The notes beneath the pieces are model-generated. The model made no database searches. It was not told the DNA's origin and saw only the letters and a list, made by a program, of their open reading frames with translations. Positions 21,068 to 33,906 of a DNA stretch of 45,076 nt are shown one piece after another. Each line of letters starts with the position of its first letter. Positions within the stretch are counted from its first letter, which is position 1. The DNA comes from Rhizophagus sp. LPA8_4_AMF (taxonomy: Eukaryota; Glomeromycota; Glomeromycetes; Glomerales; Glomeraceae): NCBI GenBank assembly GCA_021464525.1, contig JADRCO010000183.1, positions 1 to 45,076 on the forward strand, in the 5' to 3' direction. A program made the position numbers and the translations under genes.

Positions 21068-23321
21068 GAGGATAAAAAAAGGTATACTAATTTGATGATC
21101 AAATTAATTGTTACGGAAATTCGGAATATCGGAATTTTTCGGTGCTACTCTTGAAAATCTAAATATTGCTAACGGAATTATTATTAAATAAAAAACATTT
21201 GTAATTTAATTGTAATAAATTAAATATTTTAAAAATTTGAATTAAAAATTCTGTCTCCTTGAAGCATGCCTTTAAGTTTTTAAAATTTAATGATTCCATT
21301 TGTTATCTTCATCAAATTATTTGATAATTCAATGTAAGGTCAAGAAGATGTAATTGACAAAAGGTGAAGGTATAATGGACGCACAAAAAAACTATATCAA
21401 AAAAATAAGAGTATAAAATAAATAGTAATTAATTACGATATATAAATGTTGTGCAAACGCGGGAAATTGAGAAATGTAAATATCCAATTTAAGAATAAAA
21501 TGGAGAACGAAGCTATTCCCCCAAAACTCAAACATATCTTTTTATAATTTTCTCTTTTATAGGTAAGTAAAATATAATAAAATTATATAGCTTAAAACTC
21601 AAAATAGGTTATATCATAAAATAGTTTGTATGCCTCAATGAGTTTTTCTTGTAAAATATTTTGTAACTAAATAAGTATTTCTTTTACTCTAGATCAAAAT
21701 TGTTTTACACTGAAGAACCTCTTTGGATGCAATAAAATGTGAAGATATTTGATATTTATAATTTTTTTTTACTTCATTAAACTTACGATTGGCTCATTAA
21801 TAATTAAATTTTTATATTCGAAATAGAAAATAAGTAGAAAAAATATTTTTACCAAGTTATTTGTGGTTTTTTATAGAATTTATCTAATTAACTTAGATTT
21901 TTTAGATCTTGGACGTTATTTAATAAATTTAATATTAGAAACTTTACTTTTTAATTTTAAGCGTAAACTATCCATAAAATTAAATAAGTTAAGAATCGTA
22001 AATAGTTACGAATTAAAGTTAAGATTTAAGATACAAAACATCAAATATTTGTAAATAATGATTAAGTAATCTCGACAAATAAAACTCTGGAAATGTATTA
22101 GAAATTCAATGAAGTTATTAATTTAATTTTTTAAAGGTCAAAATTAAAACTATTATAGTGTATATTACTAATATATGATTAAATTTTTAAAAAATTGGTT
22201 AAAGTGGGTATTTGTATTCTAACAATATATTATTTTATGTTTTAGAACCGGTTCTCTAGAGAAATGGAAAATTGATTTTTAAAGAATTTTATTTTTACGA
22301 TAACATTTAAACACATTATATGTTGGACGAGCGAGTATCTTCAGGATAGAAGATATTATGAAGAATTATTTTACGTACAACGAGAAGGAAACATATTCAT
22401 GGGTATTATATTTACATCATATTTTTTTAGATTTAAGCATGTTGACATCATATTATGAAACACTTGGCAAGGGATAAAAGAATAAAATAATAGAGTAATG
22501 ACATCTTAAAATTATCAATGATTCAGTGATATGAATATTTTGATTGGTGTATAACCGGAATTGATAGTTAATACGTAAAATAAGAAACATATTAGCTACT
22601 GTACAACTGTACAAGTGTATATATTTCTTTAATAATAGGTTTGGTGTTAACTTTTTTGGGTTTTGTAGGTGATATCGCCTATCGTTCTCTTCTTTAGAAT
22701 AATAATGTGATTTATACTAATTTCACAACTACCATCTCTAATATTGATATTATTGATTTTAAAATCTTCTTGACTTATATATTTGATAATTTGGACAAAT
22801 TTAACTTCACGTGACTATCGGTGTGACGTAAAGTCATTTGATCAGTTGATCCAAAGACAGTGTAGGTGCTTTAAAAGCGAAACCATATTATCGGGTCCAG
22901 CTCACTAATCCAGTTACTTATAAATAACCATGTCCTCCCGGCTTAAGTAAAACTTTGAAATCTTCAAAAAAAAATTTCTTTAAGTTTGCAACTTGAAGTG
23001 AAAATGGATTCTTATTTCAATCGAGAAAAAAAGGTGTCTTTATTTAACAAAATAACAGTTTATTCTTCCTATTTCATATATTATAAATTTAAGAACGGAT
23101 ATCATTTTTCTTTTTAAATCAGATCCTATAATTATAACTATATCTATCTATTATGTATTATGAAAATTTCTTAGAGACTTATTAAAACTAACTATTTATA
23201 GTCGCAAAAAGAAAGATAAGGTGATATGGATATGTTACGTAACACATACTTTATAAAAGCATCTTAAATAAATGATATCATGATATAATATATTTAATAT
23301 CGAACCATGAAGATTGAGAAC

Positions 23322-23342
23322 AATTTGATTTCAAATCAAATT
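23322..23342. repeat. 21-bp palindrome
   Basis: AATTTGATTT, one C, then AAATCAAATT: both arms are perfect. Could bind a dimeric factor; function unknown. Confidence 0.6.
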
Positions 23343-23802
23343 ATTCTAATAAATACTGCGGCCGTGCCAATTTTTTCTAACTCGTCAAAAAAACTTTATT
23401 TTTATCAATAAAATCAATAAAACCAACTATAAAAACAAATAAGGCGCAAAATTTGCTTTTATGGATTGATACTCGATAAACTCTTTTAGTAACGTTTATA
23501 AAATAATATAATATTTATAATCGTTAAAACAATAAATAATATTAAAGCCAAAATCTTATTCGTATAGTGATAATATAATTACTAATAAGCTATACTGGTG
23601 TCACATTGATTTTCCATTTTTATAAATTTTTTAATTGAGTAATTCTTACTGCGGCGATAATAATTTCATCATTTATATAATATACCTTTTTTCTATTTTT
23701 TCTATCTCTCTCACACTCACACTCTTTCGTCAACAAAAAAAAAAATATACATACATATTTTTTTTTGCTATAACTTCACTTGATAAACCTGATAATAAAA
23801 AT

Positions 23803-25093
23803 ATGTCTACTTCCAAATTTTGCGAAAGTTTATATTCGTTCGAGGATAATGAAGTCGTAAGAATTATTTTCAAATAAAAGTTTTATAAAAGTTTTATATA
23901 ATCGTTAATGACCATTTACTATATAAAAAAATTATTAAACAACCATTTTAGGATGATGACCGAAATTTTACTCTTACAACTCTTGGTGCTCCCGGAATGG
24001 TTCATTTACCTGTGGATATCTTTGAACGTCAAAAATATTCTAAACCTTCATCCACACTCTTAAAGAAACCTACTGCTGATGAATTTTTATCTATGAAGAG
24101 ACAAGATTTAAAGAAAAATCTTAAAGATTTTATTGATGTGGCTTTTCCTTCCTCAAAAAATCCTTATAATTATTTATTATCAAGTCCTGGTCCAATATAT
24201 AATTTGGAAAAATTTTATTTCGCTAATCAAAGAGATTTAAAAAAACCTCCAAAATACAAGTTTTATTATGATAATTTTTTAAATTCTTATTTTTGTACAT
24301 TAAAATTTAATGATAATATTGAATTTTCTGATCAAATGCCAACAAAAGTTTTAGCAAAACTTCATGTAGCTTATAAAGCACTTATTAAAATCAAAAAACA
24401 ATTGAAAGAGAAGAATGAGAAAGAGAAAGCTGCAAGAAGATTAGCTGAAAAAGTGAAAATTATGAAAGAAAAGTTAGAAAATGCTGAGTTAGCAAAAATT
24501 AGGCAAGATAAGCAATTGATTGATCAACCACCAAAAAAATTTTATTCACATCCTCGAGTTCAAATGTTATGGGCTAATAAGGAACGTGAACCAGAGGATG
24601 ATAATTGGTTCATGGAAAATATTAGTAGAAGAAATTTTTCATTATTTAGTGATTTTTATCCAACTTTTATTAAGTCTAAATTTATATCAAACAAACGAAA
24701 TTTTGATTTAAATGAAGAGGTAAAAAATTATTTAATCACGTTCTTTATCACGTTCTTTATATTTCAAGCTTAAAAATTAATTTGGTATAATCTTTTATTA
24801 CTTAATAGGAAAAAGTTCACTCTCATGTTAGTAAGAAAATTAGATTAGAAAATGAAATGGTAAGTATCTATATATACACTTTTATTTAGATTGTTCAAGC
24901 TGATAATATACGGAACAAAACAGTAGGAACCAATACGATATTGTTGATTACCATCATTAGTCTCAGTGAAAACCATTTGGCAAAATCATTGGATTTATAT
25001 CTCAGTCAGAAGAGTCCAGAAGGTTTAGCGCAAGTATCTCAGCCAACTGATGGACCATATTCAGGGTATATTGGTAGTATATCATTAGGCTAA
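23803..25093 (+). CDS. coiled-coil protein of unknown function
   Basis: Modelled exons 23803-23856, 23952-24719, 24809-24859 and 24890-25093, with introns of 95, 89 and 30 nt, all GT-AG and phase 0; 358 residues. The ATG at 23803 follows a pyrimidine-rich leader. The N-terminus MSTSKFCESLYSFEDNEV joins DDDRNFTLTTLGAPG. Residues about 146-203 are a strongly charged coiled coil (KIKKQLKEKNEKEKAARRLA..). The following part is SHPRVQMLWANKEREPEDD. The last exon contains TILLITIISLSENHLAKSL. The family was not recognised. The third intron is unusually short. If it is not spliced, the protein ends soon after at a stop inside it and the last exon is not translated. Intron 2 contains a tandem ATCACGTTCTTT duplication. 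Confidence 0.68.
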
Positions 25094-26280
25094 TCATTTT
25101 ATAACAATTTTTTAAATTTTTATTCTTTTTTTTAAAGTAATTACGAGATTAATAATAAAAAAGAAATAACTTTAAGCATATCTAATAAGTCGTTATTATT
25201 ATTTATTTAATTGGTTATAAATATTTTAAGATGGTACTTTTTAAAGATGCAACTAAACGTTGTCATAAATAGGTTTCATATTTTCCAGATCCTGATAATA
25301 CAAATATAATTGTACGATGTACGTACAATAGTCCATTAGAAATTAATTGTATGATATGGAGAGTCATGGTCTGTCATGACGACAGAAATCTTGACTAGCT
25401 AGATTGATTCATTTGATTGATAATCTTGACTGTTAATTTTATTGATTTTTTTGATAGTTGATCGGTCAAATAGTTTGATGGAAAGCCTTCGACTGACTGA
25501 TTATCATGGTCATGACTTGTCATGACTAGCTATGACCGTGGCTGTTTCATCTCTTATGGGTAAAGTTTTAATCGGAATATAATATGGGACCAACTATTAT
25601 TATGTTAATATATAATAAAATAATATTTTACCATATTCAGAAACAACTTAACTAAATTAATGTAATATGCATATCTTAAATAATATTTTTATCTTAAATC
25701 AAATTTTTATCGAGTTACACAATTTATTGTAAATTTATTATAAAGAATAGATTATTTATTTAAATAAAAACAATTATCATAAACAACAATGATGTTTAGT
25801 TATTACATTATCATTTTCTGTTTCAACTAATGGACTAATAGGAAAATATTATTTTAAAATATGAATTTTAAAATTTAAAAAATTGTAGAAAATATTATTC
25901 ACAGTATCTGATAATGATAATAGAATTTAAATAGCAAAAGTATAATATAAGAAAAGAAAATTATCAGACTTCAGTAATGAAGTTAATTAAAAAATACAAA
26001 AAAAGTCAAATATTATGAAGGTTAGTAAAATTAATATAGGGTCTAACAAAGAAGAACAAGTAGTCATCTTAAAAGTATCATCTAAAAGTTACCATAATGA
26101 TAACATTAAAGGGAATTTGCAAGACTTGAATTAGATAAAAATAAGAAATTACTAAAATAAATAAAGGGAAAGATTTTAAGTGACAAATAAGAATATATCA
26201 AAGAAAAAAAATTAAAAAACAAAAATAAAGAAATGAAAATAAATAAATAGGCTTGTTAAAGAAGCAATATCTATTTCCTT
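25094..26280. other. AT-rich DNA with a GTCATGAC-rich patch
   Basis: No gene. 25355-25550 is dense in GTCATGAC, GTCATGG, TTGACTAGCTAGATTG and TTGATTGAT words in both orientations, giving several possible hairpins. At 25310-25332, ATTGTAC and GTACAAT arms flank a short spacer. Downstream sequence is A-rich with broken short frames. Confidence 0.45.
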
Positions 26281-26289
26281 AACTATGGA

Positions 26290-26400
26290 CCTCTAGAGGT
26301 CCAATTTCCACACTTCTCACAATGATAATTTTTACTTTCAGGCTGAATTGTTAAATTTTTCACTAATTCTTTTATAACTCTATTATAATTTTTTGATATC
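26290..26400 (-). pseudogene. relic coding for a CEKCGNW zinc-knuckle tail
   Basis: On the minus strand one frame reads YNRVIKELVKNLTIQPESKN, then YHCEKCGNWTSRGP and a stop. Upstream in the same frame is a stop. It looks like the C-terminus of a transposon-borne protein, but the family is not identified. Confidence 0.4.
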
Positions 26401-26559
26401 TTTTTCATATTTGTTTATCTTTTGTATATTTCCTTTGTTTAATTTTATAAAACTTAAACCAAATTTTAACCCTAATGATAATATTTGATCTATGAAGATA
26501 ATATTTGATTTTTCCAGAAATGAGAAATTTCTTAAATAGACCATCCAGAACTCATCCAA

Positions 26560-27046
26560 GAGTGTTTAGCCAAGTATAATTTGTTATTAGAAAAATCAAG
26601 TCTTTTTTAATGTTTCATGATTTTTAAATTTTAGTAAAGATTTAATTGAAATGGAAAAAAATTTATTTTCATATATTATAAATAAGTCAAATACTAAAAT
26701 AGTTACTAATGCCGAAAACTCATCATGAAAATGTTCATCATGAAGAGTTGGTGTATAGGTAGGTAAGTCTTCTGGATTTTCATCCAATAATTTTTTTAAA
26801 TTTTCATATCCAGATTTCAGTGCATTCCACTTGTTTCGGCACTGTATATACATCTTTCAATAAAATAGTTGATGATGAATAACTACTACCCAAAGAGAGA
26901 TTATCATAATAATAATAAATCATTGCACCTGTATTATATGAATTTTTACTGCTTTCTCCTAATTCTTTGGTCCAATGACTACTTGTTGAAACTAGCAGCT
27001 CTTCTTGATCATTATTTAAAATATAACTGAGTGAAAATAAGGCCAA
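26560..27046 (-). pseudogene. relic with Myb/SANT-like DNA-binding segment
   Basis: The frame ending near 26596 contains CRNKWNALKSGYENLKKLL followed by ENPEDLPTYTPTLHDEHFHD. This is the second half of a Myb/SANT-like domain of the kind found in fungal transposon-associated proteins. An overlapping frame upstream (26804-27046) reads SSHWTKELGESSKNSYNTGA and belongs to the same or a neighbouring broken protein. There is no usable start and the frames overlap out of register. Confidence 0.5.
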
Positions 27047-27236
27047 GGTGAAGTAAAATAAATAGAAGTTTGTTTCTTGTTTGGATTAGTAGTTTGAAAA
27101 GGTGTAACATCCAAAGAATCAGCAATGATATTATAGTATTATTTGTTCATTTTTGAATCAAAAGTTTAAATTGCATGAGCTTACTTTGGATATAGCTATA
27201 TATGATATTCACATACAGCAGAAAGAAAATATTTTC

Positions 27237-27500
27237 TCATTCTTTTTTATTACCAGCTATTGTATTAGTATCATCCATGTAAGCCATACTGGTAATGATT
27301 TGATGAACTTCCACTTCTATATTTTCATATAAATTGATTTCCTTTTTTGCTTTTAAATGATATCCAAAATTCTCTTGTTGAATGGTGGTAAGTAAGGGGT
27401 CATAATAAATACACCACAAAAGTGTTAAAATAATCTCCCCCTGGTCAATCTAAACCAAAACATCATATGGATTGCTTAATCCTCCTGCAGTGAAAATGCT
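27237..27500 (-). pseudogene. non-LTR (LINE-type) reverse transcriptase relic
   Basis: The minus frame reads GLSNPYDVLV, stop (27450-27452), IDQGEIILTLLWCIYYDPLL, then about 30 residues on YMDDTNTIAGNKKE. IDQGE..LLW fits the RT motif that precedes the catalytic site, and YMDD is the catalytic aspartate pair. The internal stop and missing fingers, thumb and endonuclease show it is dead. It is a fragment of a LINE, the element class that could supply the machinery for the SINE and retrocopy in this window. Confidence 0.68.
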
Positions 27501-29239
27501 GTTTTAATTAATAAAAAGTAGCAATCACATGAATATACTATATATCAAAATCACCATTACAGTATTCTTTAATTCTGATATATCTGTCATTAGAAGTTGT
27601 CAAAAGTTTTTATACAAAATTTTTGTTAATATATTCCTCTGGTACTTTATAAAATAATAGGTTTCCTTTTATAAAAGAAGATATATATTTTTATTTAATA
27701 AGATTTATTTTAAACCTTAAAATGTTATTTGTGGCTACAATTAAATTGGAAGACAATGAAAATGATAAGAAGGAGAAGAATAGGTTTTCACATGTTTTTG
27801 TTGTTATTGCATGTATATCTTGTATACCATATATGTTACATAAGTTATTCTACAATCAATTAATTAATGTATTAGATATCAACTACCAAATGGATATTCT
27901 TATGTCAAAATCCTGTAAGTTTGCTCCAAGTAGCTTTTGTTCTCATTAGTATATATTTTAATTTCGAATTTCCTAATAATTAAATTAAAAATTTCAATAT
28001 ACGTGTTCCCACCCACATTCCAGAGATTATACATTTGAAAATATAATATGGTTAACATAAAAAGTTATAAAACTAGCACATAGTATATTAAATTTTGCTA
28101 GATAGAAAATATATAATATAATGTTTAGCTAAAAAATTGTATATACTATATAATCTTGAACAATAAATTACAAAGTTATTAAAATATATACCAATTCCTT
28201 ATCATATTTAAGTACTAGGTAGATTAGTGGTAGAAATTTGTGTTGTAAAACTTTTCGTAATGCTTATTAATTAATCTCTTTACTATACAGTCATATTTTT
28301 ATATAATATAAATATTTTTAAATTATTAAATCTGAGTTTTTTGTGTAGCCTTATATTAAAGAATTGTTATTGTGTGCCCATACCTGATCCATTATTATTC
28401 AATCAACAGATTTGATAAAGTTTTGATTCCCATGTATCTAAAGTGAAATAATTAATTGTAAACCATTTTATCCTAATTATTAATCTTTATATGTCTTATT
28501 AAATTCTTCTTGTTGTTCAAGTAACATATATATTACATAAAGGTTTGTAAGTATGTCTGCAAATTTCTCAAGTACATCTAAGAAAATGAGTCAATTTAAT
28601 ATCCAATTATTTTGCCTTTACCTGGCAGGAATCACCACTTGTTAACCAGTTTAGTACATTGAACAGATTAACTATGATTTGCAAACAGGGAGATATTAGC
28701 CAATCATAAATAAATCCTTTAATTCTTACATAATTATTGCTTCCAAAAGAAAAGTTTTACATATTAATTTACCTATTTGTTTCTATATCTGACTATTAAG
28801 AATATATTGTTCGCTATTTAATGATTGGTTATTGAAAAATGTTCCCATCCAATGCTTAAACATGCTTATAGATATATTCTCAAAGAATAAATGCATTATA
28901 TCAATAGGAAATGAGCATGGAAATTTTGTAGATTTAAGTTCAAAAAAATATCAACCTATGTCTTGATCATTCTGGACTATTTAATATTAAAGTATAATTA
29001 TTGATATTAGCATTAGTTGTTGTTATATAATTTACTATTGAAAAATTTTTAAAAGTTAATGATTTAATAATTTAATATTTCATAAAAACTAGCAGCTTTA
29101 TCCCAGTTCCAGAAATGAGTTTTAAGATCATCATAAAATATTCTATTTACACTTGTTAATATTTATTGACATTAATGAGCAAAGAAAAATTTTAAAGAAA
29201 ATTTTTATTAAGAAAAGAAAGGAAAAGCAAATTATTTTC
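27501..29239. other. CpG-poor decayed DNA, nothing identified
   Basis: No coding relic was identified with confidence. The 75-residue plus frame at 27722-27949 has no motif. Composition matches the surrounding transposon graveyard. Confidence 0.4.
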
Positions 29240-29480
29240 AAGATGACAAAGTCTCAGTTTCATTCTCATAAATCACAAAGCCCTCCTTTTGCACACTTTG
29301 TTTTAATTGTGAATATAGTTCCTACATGATTAACCTATTGGCATAGAAAATAAAAACCATTATAAAATCTAAAGTATTATACAATACCCACTTTCTAGGA
29401 ATTTGACTGTTATCCATTTGGCTTTGAGAGCCTTGAAGTGCTCCTTTAATCTTCTTTGTAATGTGACAGAACAATGAGAT
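29240..29480 (-). pseudogene. relic of unidentified element protein, copy 1
   Basis: Minus-strand frames read LQRRLKEHFKALKAKWITVK and, further on, ELYSQLKQSVQKEGFVIYEN followed by ETETLSS. They look coding but are broken. A second copy of the first part lies at 32930-33010. Confidence 0.45.
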
Positions 29481-30474
29481 TGATGAAGAAAAAGAAAAAG
29501 GGGAGTAGTAAACCTCAACTTCCTTCTGGATTATTTGCTTAATATAGTTCCTTTTTCTCTTAGGTTATTATTTACTATATAGAGCCTTCACTATATGTAA
29601 AAAATTGGTTATGAGCATTTTTGTGCATTTTATACAATAAAGATAAGTACCAAATTTTTAAAATAACTTTCATTTTCCTATAACAATATTTTATATACAC
29701 TGTATATATATATATTTTCAATTTATATTTTGATTGAAGTGTAAAATTTTGATAGAAAGATTACTTTGATTGAGAAGAGGAACACAACTTTAATTATAAA
29801 TTAAATAACTAAATTATTTTTAAAAGAAATATTTCAATAACTGGTAATATATAAAATATCATCATCTATTAATAATTTTCACTAATAATTTTCTTATAAA
29901 TTTTACTTGACTAATTCATTGAGATCATTACATATTGAGTTTAAGAGCCTTCTTTTAAAACAAGTAATGAAATCAGGTTGATTTTGATGGTTATTGATAG
30001 AGCTGTAATCTCTGGCAGGAGTTTCATTTGCATTTACTAATATCACTAATATCAAGACCTTCATAACAATAATCACCAATCACCTTTTTAACCTCTTTCC
30101 ATTGATTATTATTTAACTTCTTGGTTTATTTATAGAAAAATTTTCCAAGCAAATCTATAATTCATAAAAGTATGCAAAACACATTATTAGTAAATGACTA
30201 AAGAGGTAGAATGGCTTCTTTCATATTTGATTTTTGTTGATCTATCCTTTTTTTTGTTTATTAAATCCAAAGTATTTTATTAAGTATAACACATTGTGTT
30301 TAACTTCAATTGAAATTCTTTAATTATTTATATAATATCATATTTCATAATATAGGTATATATTAGTATTGGAATTAAGTTAAATAATTTTGGCTATCCT
30401 AAATACTAAGATTGTATAATATATAGTACTATTAATATAGTCAGCATTGAACTAATAATTACTATATATTTTTC

Positions 30475-30730
30475 TTATTAACATAAATGAAAATTCTAGG
30501 ACATTAAGAGTTGGATTAGCTTGTAATTCACCCTTTAGCATTGTATTTATTAATAGAATCTTTTTGGCAAATGCCAATATTTGAAGTTTCATTCAAATGA
30601 ATTTTGATTGTAATGCATTAAAATGACTACAATAATAACATTTTTCTGGATTGTTATGACCTTCCAAATAGTTTTGACAATCACAACTCTTATTCTGATA
30701 TGCACATTTTGGCTTATAGGTAAAATGCGT
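30475..30730 (-). pseudogene. relic of a cysteine-rich element protein
   Basis: A minus-strand frame reads YKPKCAYQNKSCDCQNYLEG, then HNNPEKCYYCSHFNALQSKF. After an in-frame TGA it continues MKLQILAFAKKILLINTMLK and on for about 25 more residues. The C-x6-C-x-C..C-x2-C pattern suggests zinc binding. Probably part of a DNA transposon protein; family not assigned. Confidence 0.5.
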
Positions 30731-31084
30731 AGGATAAAATTTTAAATTTAATGGAATAAAAAAATAATAATTAATTCTAATATCTTGTAGAAGATTTTCC
30801 TAATATACCTACAATCTAAATTATATGTATATAAATTAAAATACCATATACAATTCTACAATCTGTTTATTTTTGTATCTATTAATTAGAGTTTGTTCTC
30901 TAACTATTTAAAATTGCTATACTTATAAATCTGAATCAGTATGATACCAAAAATCATTTCTTTCTTATATATTATGATATAGATTAGTAATAATACTTGT
31001 TATTGATGTAATGCATTCTTAGTTTAAAAGTATTATAAGTTTATTTTCAATTCTAAGATTATAATTTTACTAGCAATTAAATTG

Positions 31085-31310
31085 TAAAAAAATCTACCAT
31101 GTTACTTACAATTGGAAGTTCACTTTGAGCTTTCCACCATAGAAGTGAATCATCAAGATAGCGAGATGATTCCATTGTAAAAGGTAAAATGAATTTATTG
31201 CTAAATCCTAGAATGCTTTACTGTTCTTTCTTTCCCATCAATTTCATCAGAGAACTCCTTTGAGAATATAGTAGTAGTTGACTTTGCATATTGTTAAATT
31301 TGTTCTATTG
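31085..31310 (-). pseudogene. hAT-like transposase C-terminal relic
   Basis: Minus strand: TTTIFSKEFSDEIDGKERTV, stops, then in another frame MESSRYLDDSLLWWKAQSEL followed by PIV. The YLDDSLLWWKAQSELPI stretch matches the general shape of the hAT C-terminal dimerisation region (Y-L ... W-W ... P-I). Confidence 0.55.
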
Positions 31311-32929
31311 TTACTATAGTAATGGTTATATGTTGGTCTGTTTGTATTGACATTGACGTTGACGTTGATGGAAGAGATGATATAACTTTTGACATGTTGC
31401 TTAATGTTAACATAGATATGTTATACTGCTAATGTAATGCATTCAATTTTAAAACAATGCCATCATCTAGACTTGTATTAAAAGCATTCTGCATATTTTC
31501 TCACTTAAAGTGGAGCTTTGTTTAAAACTAATAGTACCCTATATTATGGGATTACCATATGATGCATTATTTCAATAAAAAATACACCTAAGATTTTATA
31601 ATCAAACTTCTTTGCATTGCTTAAACATATCATCAAAATGATAGTATCAATATAATTCATATGTAAGGGTTGTTACTTAAGTTATGCAAAATATGTTTAT
31701 CATCCCACATTTGTGATAATAATTTAGAATTATCTCCAGATTGTTTTTTTATGTGAGATGCAGAATCTTTACAGTACAACATAAATGAGTTGGCTGTCTT
31801 GTTGTATGTCAAAATTAATGTAAAAAAAACCATGAAGATTCTGCTTTTCTATCTAGTTTTTAAAATTAAATCTTTAAAATCAAATTAAAGTGATGTGTTG
31901 CTAAGTTTTTTTTATCCATAACTTACATATATCATTCTAATGATTTCTTTCTATATTTAAAGGGTATTATCAATACTGGTGTATTTCAACTGATAGAAAT
32001 GTGTCAACATAAATAAATACATATAATCAATAATATGTTATAAAATGGAACTTTCTAACAACAATGGTCTAATCACTTACTATATATCATTTTATATCTT
32101 AATTGAGAGATTTACAAGAATTTCATATTTTTAAATAAAGTAGTAGACAGTTAACAGGTTATAGTTATATTGAAATATATGATGTGTCAAAACACTCTTT
32201 GTCTCTCCAATGACAATAAATTTGTAAATATGTTCTCGCTACCTGAAAGATCAATAACACTGGATGCTATAGGAATTTCTCCAACTGTTCCAAATGAATG
32301 ATGACTTTGCTATTATAGCTATGAAAATTTTGACCAATAAACTAATCTTAGTGGATGATCAAATGATCAAACTTATTAATTGTTAATAAATATAATAAAT
32401 TCTTTAATAAATAAATTCTATATTTATATATAGTTAATAAAAAATAGCTGTTATCATATTATAAAATTTCATGTGAAAACTAGATAATATTTCTGATTAA
32501 TTTTTTGTGATAATACATTGTCTTTAGTTTTGTGTACTTAATTTCTGACTAATAATCATTTTAACTAAATGTTTGTCTTCTATTTTTTTTAAATACTGAT
32601 AATCTTATTTTTCAAAAGTATTATATTATTTTAGCAATAATGAAAGGTTCTCATTTATTTGTGTGAGTTGTTTGCTTTATGGTCAGGATTTCTTTTACTT
32701 ATAGCAAAAAAGAAATTTTCCTTTTGCAGATTGGTGAAACATGTAAATTTACACTACCACAACCATCAACATTTTATCTCTATTTCACTTAATACAATCA
32801 GTTTGAAATGAGCACAAATTTTTTGTTTAATCTGAAGTTACTTATATTCTCATAAATTTCCTTATTCTTATGAGAAAAGGAACCAGCTATGGAAGCCTTA
32901 AATACTTCAATAATTTACACAATAATTTT
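31311..32929. other. CpG-poor decayed DNA, nothing identified
   Basis: No identifiable gene. 31340-31365 has a short GACGTTGACGTTGA run, one of the few CG clusters in this zone. Confidence 0.4.
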
Positions 32930-33010
32930 TTCCCTTAAATTTTATCCTTCAAGATGTGCAATTCTAGTTTTGTAGATAGCTTTAAGGGCTTAGAAGTGAG
33001 CTTTTGATTT
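32930..33010 (-). pseudogene. relic of unidentified element protein, copy 2
   Basis: The minus strand reads AHF-stop-ALKAIYKTRIAHLEG, aligning with EHFKALKAKWITVKFLE at 29400-29470. Two copies of one unknown element in the same orientation are therefore present. Confidence 0.4.
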
Positions 33011-33597
33011 TTTTTTTATAATTCCTTCTTTGGTAAAAATTTTATTACATTTCCTTTGGCTCTAGGTAATAGACTTTGGGTATCACAAAAGGAAAATCAC
33101 TATTAGATATCATGTGTTTCCACAAATCCAGAACTTGCATATAATTATGAATTTGAATTAGTTTGATCAAACCCTCTCATTATTCTATGATAAAATTTAA
33201 AAGATTAAATGCTAATCCAATATTATTGATTTGTTCTTTTTGAAGGGTCTATTATTTAACCATCTGTATAGCACTTTTTTTATCTTTAGTCAATAACTTT
33301 GAAAATTATTATTAAATTAAAAAATATTTATATATCAAAAAAAATTATGTAATAATTATATAGGAAATCTTAAAATCCAGTTCCAATTTTGTTATGAATA
33401 TATAAAAGTGAGTTATAATAAATACTCCAAAATAATGGTGAACTTGGATAATTTAATTGAAACAATATTTCCAATTACATTAATTGTTTATAGCCACTAT
33501 ATATGTATCTGCATTCTTTTTTAAAAAGAAAAATTTAACTATAAATTCTTATAAAAGTAAATCCAATTTTTAAATCTGTAAATTTAACACTATATGA

Positions 33598-33906
33598 TCA
33601 TCTATAAACTAAATAATTATTTTGTTTCTTATTTTTGGCCATAATAGCATTTAGATGCAGCAATTTCTGAATCAATGGTAATATTGGCAAGGTTTTGTTA
33701 GAATCTAAATCACCATCAATACAAACTTCAAGCAAATGGTAAGACTCTTCCAAAATTGAAGTAATCTGCTCCAAAAGCACTATTAAAATAGTATGTTCCA
33801 TTTGGTGTAAACTTGCATCAAAATTTCCTATTTGTATTACAACTTTTTCTTCAGAAGTACCATAACTACCATCTTTTTCCCTTCTAGACTTCCTTGTTAA
33901 GTTCAA
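33598..33906 (-). pseudogene. possible DNA-transposon protein fragment
   Basis: An open frame of 102 residues, MNLTRKSRREKDGSYGTSEE and on, with IGNFDASLHQMEHTIL and LLEVCIDGDLDSNKTLPI. Acidic residues in a CIDGDLDSNKT setting followed by a leucine-rich stretch resemble proteins I associate with repeated Rhizophagus elements. No start context, promoter or complete domain, so it is treated as a fragment. Confidence 0.4.

Larger units (their letters stand above)
20906..23802. other. long AT-rich gene-poor stretch
   Basis: No gene was identified. Features seen: a 10-bp perfect hairpin after a poly(A) tract (ATTGACGTAA 21034-21043, TTACGTCAAT 21058-21067), and a near-perfect 21-bp palindrome at 23322-23342. 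A somewhat GC-richer patch at 22800-22930 contains CACGTGAC and the short frame MSSRLK. A pyrimidine-rich tract at 23695-23730 is probably the promoter/leader of the next gene. The frame at 21863-22054 is simple leucine/isoleucine/lysine sequence. Confidence 0.45.

Noticed and set aside
27722..27949. 75-residue plus frame in the transposon island
   Set aside because: No recognisable domain; on the opposite strand to every relic here and likely chance in AT-rich DNA.
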